NCBI GenBank assembly: GCA_025359585.1
Contig: JANYFX010000035.1
Coordinates: 1-5,919 of the forward strand
Source: Rhizobacter sp.
GTDB taxonomy: Bacteria; Pseudomonadota; Gammaproteobacteria; Burkholderiales; Burkholderiaceae_C
Direction of reading: 5' to 3'
DNA length: 5,919 bases
This document shows positions 1 to 3,923 of this stretch, one piece after another. Position 1 is the stretch's first letter, and each line of letters begins with the position of its first letter. The position numbers and the translations under genes were made by a program. The notes below the pieces were generated by a model. That model was given only the letters and a program-made list of their open reading frames with translations. It was not told the origin of the DNA and made no database searches.

Positions 1-24
1 CTCGATGCGTTCGACCGGGTTCAT
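1..24 (-). CDS. 5' fragment of a downstream cassette gene (possibly YqjK-like)
   Basis: Only the first eight codons are present, reading MNPVERIE before the left window edge. The ATG (24 to 22) overlaps the TGA stop of the YqjE-like gene (23 to 21) as ATGA, the usual sign of translational coupling in an operon. Eight residues cannot identify a protein. The suggestion that it is a short YqjK-like protein rests only on position: in enterobacteria yqjD, yqjE and yqjK follow one another in this order. It could equally be an unrelated small protein. The overlap and open frame are seen; the identity is inference. Confidence 0.5.
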
Positions 25-401
25 GCTGCGCTCACCTCGCGCAGCATCACCAGATCGGCGGCGATCTGTTGTTTGAGGTCGGCGAAGGCGTCGCTCGTTT
101 CACGCTGGCCCTCGTACCCGCACCACAACGCCACGAGCGCCGGCACGGCGGGTGCCGCGATCAGCGCCCAGGGCGCGTGGATGTTCACCGCAGGCACTAC
201 GGCCCACAGCATCAGCGCCACGCCACCGAGCACGGCCGCCACGCCGACGAGGCAGAGCGCGGTCGCGTTCAGCAGCACCCGCCGCTTCCACACCGTGGTG
301 GTCTTGCCGAGCTCTTCACCGACCAGGCCGGCATAGGACTCGGCGTGATCGGCCAGCAGTTGCGGCTGGGTCGCGATCAGGCGCAGCAAGGGGTGGATCA
401 T
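21..401 (-). CDS. YqjE-like inner-membrane protein, phage holin superfamily III family
   Basis: A 126-residue small membrane protein. The N-terminal 40 residues are soluble and amphipathic (MIHPLLRLIATQPQLL, then acidic EE and a KRR cluster at 39-41). Two hydrophobic segments follow, about residues 43-68 and 77-96, separated by a short loop, and then a charged C-terminal tail. This layout fits the YqjE/holin-superfamily III family, whose members are called holins by homology but have no shown lysis role when found beside DUF883 genes. The precise biochemical role is unknown. The gene starts 28 bp after the DUF883 stop with no convincing ribosome binding site, so coupled translation is likely, and its TGA overlaps the next start. 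The family call rests on layout, N-terminal flavour and synteny; a generic two-TM protein is the alternative. Confidence 0.82.
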   Translation of the reverse strand: MIHPLLRLIATQPQLLADHAESYAGLVGEELGKTTTVWKRRVLLNATALCLVGVAAVLGGVALMLWAVVPAVNIHAPWALIAAPAVPALVALWCGYEGQRETSDAFADLKQQIAADLVMLREVSAA

Positions 402-429
402 GGCGCGGCCGGGGCTGAAGGATCGGCAA

Positions 430-819
430 TCAGTCGGCGTTGCGCGAGCGGCTCAGCAGGCCGATGAGCGCCATTAGCGCGGCACCGGTCGCGGCGGCGA
501 TCAGCATGGCCTTGACCGGCTCGTCCTTGATGTAGGAGACCGTGGTGTCGGAGGCCTTGAGCGCCTTCTCGCGCACTTGGGCTCCGGCGTCACGCACCGC
601 TTCGACACCGCGATGGGCCGCGTTTTCGGCCTGGCTGGAAAGGCGGTTGATCAGCGGCACCGCTTGCTCGCGGGCGCTTTCGATCTTGTCGCTGATGCGG
701 TCGAAGGCCTGGTTGGCAACGCCCTGGGTCGAGCGCACGGCGTTGTTCACGCTGTCGGCGGCCTGGTCGGCCACGTTCGATGCTTCGTTGGCGACTTGTT
801 TGACGGTGGTGGTGCTCAT
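430..819 (-). CDS. DUF883 (ElaB/YqjD-like) tail-anchored protein
   Basis: A 129-residue protein. Residues 1-100 are almost entirely alpha-helical, Ala/Gln/Asn/Asp-rich and low in hydrophobic runs (VANEASNVADQAADSV near the start), with the look of an apolipophorin-like amphipathic helix bundle. A single C-terminal membrane segment follows at about 104-122, and the protein ends in an SRSR-type basic tail. The motif YIKDEPVKA just before the membrane segment is the DUF883 signature region. E. coli YqjD and ElaB of this family are inner-membrane proteins reported to associate with ribosomes in stationary phase; whether this divergent homologue does so is unknown. The start is supported by AAGGA six bases upstream. 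It lies 57 bp after the DUF1328 gene and 28 bp before the YqjE-like gene, so one transcript is likely. Confidence 0.88.
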   Translation of the reverse strand: MSTTTVKQVANEASNVADQAADSVNNAVRSTQGVANQAFDRISDKIESAREQAVPLINRLSSQAENAAHRGVEAVRDAGAQVREKALKASDTTVSYIKDEPVKAMLIAAATGAALMALIGLLSRSRNAD

Positions 820-825
820 GGTGTT

Positions 826-830
826 TCCTT
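826..830 (-). promoter_or_regulatory. Ribosome binding site of the DUF883 gene
   Basis: The minus strand reads AAGGA followed by six bases and then the ATG at 819. This clear Shine-Dalgarno fixes the start of the DUF883 protein. Confidence 0.8.
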
Positions 831-876
831 GGAGTGCGTGGAGTGAGGGTCGAGGCCGAAGCGGGGCGGGCGCCCG

Positions 877-1041
877 TCAGCCCTTCTTGATCAGGCCGAA
901 CAGGAAGCTGGCGACGGCCAGGATCGCGAAGACCACGAACAGGATCTTGGCGATGCCGACAGCGCTGGCGGCGATCCCACCAAAGCCGAACACGGCAGCG
1001 ATCAAGGCGATCACGAAGAAAACGACGGCGTAGTGCAGCAT
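877..1041 (-). CDS. DUF1328 (YtjA-like) small membrane protein
   Basis: A 54-residue, almost wholly hydrophobic peptide beginning MLHYAVVFFVIALIAA and ending LFGLIKKG. Two membrane segments, about residues 4-24 and 29-49, are joined by a small GFGG/AAS turn. The first-helix pattern, FFVIALIAAVFGFGGIA, is characteristic of DUF1328/YtjA proteins, which are usually 50-60 residues and often sit beside stress-related genes; molecular function is unknown. An upstream in-frame ATG at 1059 would add six residues (MNQELA), but those residues encode the Shine-Dalgarno itself: AGGAG lies six bases before the ATG at 1041, and the shorter form matches family length. I therefore take 1041 as the start. It is the likely first gene of the minus-strand cassette, 57 bp ahead of DUF883. 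Confidence 0.88.
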   Translation of the reverse strand: MLHYAVVFFVIALIAAVFGFGGIAASAVGIAKILFVVFAILAVASFLFGLIKKG

Positions 1042-1076
1042 GGCAAGCTCCTGGTTCATGGAGCGCCTTGCGCTCC
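1042..1076 (-). promoter_or_regulatory. Two competing hairpins in the DUF1328 leader
   Basis: Hairpin A is a perfect 7-bp inverted repeat at 1060-1066 and 1070-1076, with arms GGAGCGC and GCGCTCC and a 3-base loop. Hairpin B pairs 1060-1064 (GGAGC on plus) with 1047-1051 (GCTCC) across an 8-base loop and extends as 1065-1067 (GCC) with 1042-1044 (GGC) after a 2-base bulge. B covers the AGGAG ribosome binding site and ends next to the start codon. A and B use the same arm, so they exclude each other. The pairings are seen directly; a regulatory role is inference. Confidence 0.45.
1048..1052 (-). promoter_or_regulatory. Ribosome binding site deciding the DUF1328 start
   Basis: The minus strand reads AGGAG, then six bases, then ATG at 1041. 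This strong site favours the 1041 start over the in-frame ATG at 1059, which has only weak G-rich sequence ahead of it. The site can also be buried in a local hairpin (see 1042-1076). Confidence 0.8.
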
Positions 1077-1112
1077 GGTGGAAGGGGTGTCGCAGCGGGT
1101 TCGTTGCGATGA

Positions 1113-1130
1113 AAGAAGTGTGGGCTTCTT
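1113..1130 (-). repeat. Small inverted repeat upstream of DUF1328
   Basis: AAGAAG and CTTCTT, six perfect base pairs separated by six bases, lie 72 bp upstream of the DUF1328 start. This may be a leader hairpin or a protein site. There is no T-run to make it a terminator. Confidence 0.35.
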
Positions 1131-1188
1131 GCCTTCCTTGCAGGATCGGTCGCGTCGCCGCGGCCCTGTCGGGGGAACGACCCCGTCG

Positions 1189-1210
1189 GTGTAGGACGAT
1201 GCCGACACGC
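1189..1210 (-). promoter_or_regulatory. Copy 1 of a shared 22-bp operator-like element
   Basis: On the minus strand this reads GCGTGTCGG, CATC, GTCCTACAC. Both 9-base blocks and the 4-base spacing are identical in the second copy at 3862-3883; only the central four bases differ. The outer part is an imperfect palindrome (GTGTCGG against GTGTAGG on the other strand). It lies 147 bp upstream of the DUF1328 start and 40 bp beyond the histidine kinase stop, so the cassette is its likely target. Which protein binds is not known. Confidence 0.55.
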
Positions 1211-1216
1211 GTTGCA

Positions 1217-1241
1217 CGCGCCGGGGTCGAGAGCCGGCGTG
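1217..1241 (-). repeat. GC-rich inverted repeat after the histidine kinase gene
   Basis: CGCCGG at 1219-1224 pairs with CCGGCG at 1234-1239 over a 9-base loop. It extends to 1217-1241 with a G-T pair when read on plus, or an A-C mismatch when read on minus. It lies 10 bp past the kinase stop, where a terminator could sit, but no T-tract follows on the minus strand. It is at most a weak or factor-dependent termination aid. Confidence 0.3.
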
Positions 1242-1250
1242 GCTGCCCGC

Positions 1251-2606
1251 TCAGGTGCTCTCGGGCAAGTGCGCCTCGATCAGCGTGCCCTGGCCCGGGG
1301 CCGACTTCAGCAGCAGCGTGCCGCCTTCGGTCTCGAGCCGGTAGCGCATTCCCAGCAAGCCGTGGGCGCTGCTGCGCGGTGCGTCCACGTCGAAGCCGAT
1401 GCCGTTGTCGCGCACCGAGATCGTCACCTGGCCGTCGTCGGACGCGAGCCGCACCTGCACCTCGGTGGCCTTGGCGTATTTGCTGATGTTCGTCAGGGCC
1501 TCTTGCACCAGCCGGTAGACGGTGAGCTCACCCGAAGGCCGCAACTGCACGGGCTGGAAGTCGCTGTCGACCGCGGCCTCGCTGCGCTCGCTCCACTCGC
1601 GCACCAGGATTTCGAGGGCCGACACCAGCCCGAGGTTGCTCAGCGACGAGGGCCGCAGGTCTTCGATGATGCGGCGCTTCAGCGCGATGCCGCTGTTGAG
1701 GCCGTCGCTCAGGTGCTGCATCCGCTCGGCGACCTCGGGTGTGAGCACGCCCAGGCGCGACTGGAGGCGCGCCACGTCGAGCTTGGCGGCGGTGAGCAGG
1801 GCACCGAGCTCGTCGTGCAGTTCGCGCGCGAGGTGGTTGCGCTCGTCTTCGCGCACGGTTTGCAGGTGACGCGCCAGATCGGTCAGCTGGCCGGTGCGGC
1901 GCACCACCTCGCGCTCGAACTGGTCACGCTCCCACTGCGCGATGCGGCGCTGCTCTTCGCGCAGGCGAACGAGGGCGGTCGTCTGGCGCAGGTACATGAA
2001 CAAGGCCAGCAGGCTGAGCGCAGCCATCGCGGTCACGCCGATGCGGTTGATCATCAGCGTTTTCATCAGGCTCTTGCGGCCTTCGTTGACCTTGATCGTT
2101 TCGTGGGCGAGCAGCTTTTCGCTGTAGCTGCGAACGGCGTCCATCTGCTCGGCGCCGATGTTGCTGAGCACCAGGTCGCGCCAGGCTTGCTCCTTGCCTT
2201 CGTCGTGCAGGCGGTTGGTTTCGGCCAGCTCGGCGAGTTTGTTGTCGGCGGCCCGCTGCACCTGGACCATCAGCGCCTGGGTCTCGGGCTCGGTGCTGTA
2301 GTACTCGTTCAGCCACGCCAGCGATTGCGCCGCCTGGACCTGTGCCGATACGTAGGGCTTCAAGTACTCCTTGCGGTCGGTCAGCAGGTAACCGCGCTGG
2401 CCGGTTTCAGCGTCGGTCAGGCTGCGCCACAGGGTCTGGATGGTGGTGCGTGCCAGCGCCTGGGTGCCGAGTGCGTCGAAACGCGCCGAGGCTTCCTGGT
2501 ACGAGCTTTCGCTGATGACGAACATGCCGAGCGCCGCGAGCGAGGCGAGCGGGAAGGTGAATCGGCCGCCCCGCAGCAGGGGAAGCAACTTCAGTGGTGT
2601 CGGCAT
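1251..2606 (-). CDS. NarL-family sensor histidine kinase with CHASE3 sensor domain
   Basis: A 451-residue inner-membrane sensor kinase. Membrane segment 1 (about 16-32) and segment 2 (about 187-206) flank a periplasmic helical CHASE3-type domain carrying LTDAETGQRGYLLT at 63-76. A coiled linker (210-250) leads to the HisKA_3 dimerisation helix with phosphoacceptor H264 in RELHDELG, and the conserved LRPSSLSNLGL at 317-327. The HATPase domain follows: N-box VQEALTNISKYA (367-378), G1 DNGIGFD (400-406), and G2 HGLLGMRYRLE (415-425). Length is normal and the domains look intact. The N-box has Tyr377 where many NarX/DegS relatives have His. AAAGG seven bases before the ATG supports the start. It is divergent from the LuxR-type regulator at 2660, its evident partner. 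The signal it senses cannot be read from the sequence. Confidence 0.93.
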   Translation of the reverse strand: MPTPLKLLPLLRGGRFTFPLASLAALGMFVISESSYQEASARFDALGTQALARTTIQTLWRSLTDAETGQRGYLLTDRKEYLKPYVSAQVQAAQSLAWLNEYYSTEPETQALMVQVQRAADNKLAELAETNRLHDEGKEQAWRDLVLSNIGAEQMDAVRSYSEKLLAHETIKVNEGRKSLMKTLMINRIGVTAMAALSLLALFMYLRQTTALVRLREEQRRIAQWERDQFEREVVRRTGQLTDLARHLQTVREDERNHLARELHDELGALLTAAKLDVARLQSRLGVLTPEVAERMQHLSDGLNSGIALKRRIIEDLRPSSLSNLGLVSALEILVREWSERSEAAVDSDFQPVQLRPSGELTVYRLVQEALTNISKYAKATEVQVRLASDDGQVTISVRDNGIGFDVDAPRSSAHGLLGMRYRLETEGGTLLLKSAPGQGTLIEAHLPEST

Positions 2607-2659
2607 GGCTTGGCCTTTAGACTCGGCGAATTGAACATCTTCTTCAGGAACAGCGCACC
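2607..2659. promoter_or_regulatory. Divergent intergenic region between kinase and regulator
   Basis: This 53-bp gap must hold the 5' signals of both genes unless promoters lie inside the coding regions. It contains AAAGG for the kinase (2614-2618, minus) and AGGAA for the regulator (2646-2650, plus, nine bases from its ATG). TTGAAC at 2631-2636 on plus resembles a -35 box, but no good -10 stands at the right distance. No copy of the 22-bp element is present here. Confidence 0.45.
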
Positions 2660-3292
2660 ATGATTCGAGTTGCGATCATCGACGACCACGCCATCGTGCG
2701 TGCCGGCTTGCGTCAGTACTTCTCCGAGCAGGTCGACCTGACCGTGGTGGCCGAAGCCTCCAGCGGCCGCGAGGCCATCGACATCGTGCGCAAGGGCGAT
2801 GTCGACGTGATCGTGATGGACCTGTCGATGCCCGACCAGAGCGGCGTCGATGCGCTGGCGGCGATCAAGGCACGCGCGCCCGATTTGCCGGTGTTGATCC
2901 TTTCGGGCTTCCCGGAAGAACACTACGCGACCACGCTGCTGCGCCAGGGCGCGAGCGGTTATCTGAACAAGGAATGCGACCCGGAAGAGATCGTCAAGGC
3001 GATTCGCACCGTGTTTCGCGGCCGCAAGTACATCACCGCCGGCGTGGCCGAACTGCTGGCCGACGGCCTGGGTGCGGGGGCCGACAAGCCGGCACACGAG
3101 CAGCTCTCGGAGCGCGAGTTTCAGGTCTTTCTGCGGCTGGCCAAGGGCGAAACCATCGGCCACATGGCCGAGAGCATGTCGCTCAGCGTGAAGACGGTGA
3201 GCACCTACCGCACCCGGGTGATGGAGAAGATGAGCCTGGCGTCGAACAGCGACCTGACCTACTACGCGCTGAAGAACGGCTTGATCCAGTAG
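2660..3292 (+). CDS. NarL/FixJ-family response regulator (REC plus LuxR-type HTH)
   Basis: A 210-residue DNA-binding response regulator. The receiver domain (about 1-120) has the acidic pair D8/D9, phosphoacceptor D54 in VIVMDLSMP, switch residue S82 in LILSG, and K104 in YLNKE. After a linker, the LuxR/GerE-type helix-turn-helix occupies about 147-208: LSEREFQVFLRLAKGETIGHM, then SMSLSVKTVSTYRTRVMEKM with the recognition helix around 176-187. All key residues are present and length is standard. It should be phosphorylated by the divergently encoded HisKA_3 kinase; that pairing is inferred from adjacency and family match. Targets are unknown, but LuxR-type regulators commonly bind short inverted repeats, so the 22-bp elements on either side of the module are candidates. 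The start has AGGAA nine bases upstream. Confidence 0.94.
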   Translation: MIRVAIIDDHAIVRAGLRQYFSEQVDLTVVAEASSGREAIDIVRKGDVDVIVMDLSMPDQSGVDALAAIKARAPDLPVLILSGFPEEHYATTLLRQGASGYLNKECDPEEIVKAIRTVFRGRKYITAGVAELLADGLGAGADKPAHEQLSEREFQVFLRLAKGETIGHMAESMSLSVKTVSTYRTRVMEKMSLASNSDLTYYALKNGLIQ

Positions 3293-3308
3293 CCGAGGCA
3301 TCTCAGCT
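3291..3308. repeat. Inverted repeat across both stop codons of convergent genes
   Basis: AGCCGAG (3291-3297) and CTCAGCT (3302-3308) are separated by GCAT. On the minus strand all seven positions pair, with one G-U; on plus there is one C-A mismatch. The repeat spans the TAG of the LuxR-type regulator and the TGA of the receiver-only gene. With no T-tract it is at best a weak shared termination or RNA-end structure. Confidence 0.3.
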
Positions 3309-3710
3309 CGCTGGAGCAAGCGGAACGTTCCCGGTGTCGCCTTCGGCCAGGCGCGCGCAGTACTGGATCAGCGCGTCGATCTCGTTCGACTTGTCGAACA
3401 CGCGGCTGGCGCCGAGCTCCAGGCACTTGCGGCGCATGTCGGGCGTGGCGTAGTTGCTCAGCACCACCAGGCTCATCGGCCTTTTCAACTCGCTGGCGGC
3501 GCGCAGCACGCCCAGGCCCGAGCCACGCTTCAGGAAGATGTCGATGATCACCAGATCGCAGCTGCGGTCACTGCCCAGCCAGCTCACGGCCGTGGGTTCG
3601 TCTTCGGCGGTGCCGACCACTTTCACCGGGGCCAGTTCTTCGAGCGCAGCAATCAGATTTTCCCGGATGACCGGGCTGTCTTCGACGATGAATGCGTTGA
3701 GGGCGGGCAT
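3303..3710 (-). CDS. Receiver-only (single-domain) response regulator
   Basis: A 135-residue protein consisting of one CheY-like receiver domain with no output domain. It has the acidic pair E10/D11 (FIVEDSPVIREN), phosphoacceptor D57 in DLVIIDIFLKRGSG, switch residue S85 in VVLSNY, and K107 in VFDKSNEID, so it should be phosphorylatable. After about residue 125 only a short tail (NVPLAPAS) follows, so this is a complete small protein, not a truncated regulator. It converges on the LuxR-type regulator with a 10-bp gap. Receiver-only proteins act as phosphate sinks, phosphorelay intermediates or protein-protein switches; here it could share the neighbouring kinase. The start is the first ATG of the domain but lacks a strong ribosome binding site. 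Its upstream region is shared with the ABC importer gene. Confidence 0.9.
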   Translation of the reverse strand: MPALNAFIVEDSPVIRENLIAALEELAPVKVVGTAEDEPTAVSWLGSDRSCDLVIIDIFLKRGSGLGVLRAASELKRPMSLVVLSNYATPDMRRKCLELGASRVFDKSNEIDALIQYCARLAEGDTGNVPLAPAS

Positions 3711-3751
3711 GTGCGGCTGAGTTTCGGTGGCGCGGGTGGAACGATCGGGAA

Positions 3752-3778
3752 GCTTCGACTTTCGTTTGGCGTCGAAGC
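3752..3778. repeat. 8-bp perfect inverted repeat upstream of the receiver-only gene
   Basis: GCTTCGAC (3752-3759) and GTCGAAGC (3771-3778) are perfect complements across an 11-base loop. The repeat lies 42 bp upstream of the receiver-only ATG, in the divergent spacer. It could be a leader hairpin or a regulator site. There is no T-run on either strand. Confidence 0.4.
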
Positions 3779-3821
3779 CACACCTCCCCCAGCGGTCACT
3801 CGAGCAGGCCCCCGATTGTTT

Positions 3822-3865
3822 CGCAGTTCGCTGCGGCGCTCAAACCGTCAACGCCGCGAGGGCGT
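3822..3865. repeat. Two further short inverted repeats in the divergent spacer
   Basis: CGCAG-TTCG-CTGCG at 3822-3835 is a 5-bp stem with a UUCG loop. ACGCC-GCGAG-GGCGT at 3851-3865 is a 5-bp stem whose right arm overlaps the beginning of the 22-bp element. Each could arise by chance in GC-rich DNA; their clustering is the reason to list them. Confidence 0.28.
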
Positions 3866-3883
3866 GTCGGACGTGTCCTACAC
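3862..3883 (+). promoter_or_regulatory. Copy 2 of the shared 22-bp operator-like element
   Basis: The plus strand reads GCGTGTCGG, ACGT, GTCCTACAC, matching the copy at 1189-1210 in both 9-base blocks and in spacing. Here the palindrome is better: GTGTCGGAC against GTCCTACAC differs from perfect symmetry at one paired position. It ends 40 bp before the ABC importer ATG and begins 151 bp from the receiver-only ATG. If transcription starts at the ABC ATG, the element is centred near -51, a common activator position. A partial repeat, GTGTCGGA, recurs at 3887-3894. Confidence 0.55.
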
Positions 3884-3908
3884 GCCGTGTCGGAAAACCG
3901 GCAGTGCC

Positions 3909-3923
3909 TGCCAGAATCGGGCG
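3909..3923 (+). promoter_or_regulatory. Putative extended -10 of a leaderless promoter (ABC importer)
   Basis: TGC followed by CAGAAT (3912-3917) ends seven bases before the ATG at 3924, so transcription would begin at or beside the start codon. No good -35 or Shine-Dalgarno is visible. The same arrangement stands before rmuC (5443-5457), which strengthens both calls. Confidence 0.45.

Noticed and set aside
21..401. Prophage lysis cassette, suggested by the holin-superfamily name
   Set aside because: No endolysin, spanin or other phage gene is present. The DUF883 neighbour and yqjDE-like order indicate a chromosomal membrane-protein cassette.
867..876. A perfect 10-bp palindrome CGGGCGCCCG just after the DUF1328 stop
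   Set aside because: As RNA it leaves almost no loop and has no T-tract, so it is not a terminator. GC palindromes of this size are expected in such DNA.
1042..1059. The longer DUF1328 start at 1059
   Set aside because: The six extra codons contain the AGGAG ribosome binding site of the 1041 start, and the shorter product fits the family.
1168..1186. A short GGGG/CCCC inverted repeat around GAACGA, with a GGAAC resembling an ECF sigma -35
   Set aside because: The stem is only about five base pairs. The GGAAC points away from the cassette, with no matching -10 and no gene for it to serve.
1212..2663. A 483-codon open frame on plus, antisense to the histidine kinase
   Set aside because: It mirrors the kinase gene, which has every expected motif on the minus strand. 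Its translation is low-complexity (His/Gln/Leu/Ala-rich) with no domain I recognise. Long antisense frames are normal in GC-rich DNA.
2591..3319. A 242-codon open frame on minus, antisense to the LuxR-type regulator
   Set aside because: It is a shadow of a complete, motif-rich regulator and would overlap the kinase start.
3711..3923. A 71-residue N-terminal extension of the ABC importer in the same open frame
   Set aside because: The extension has no family similarity that I can see and would place the signal peptide internally. It also covers the 22-bp element and inverted repeats, so it is best read as non-coding spacer.
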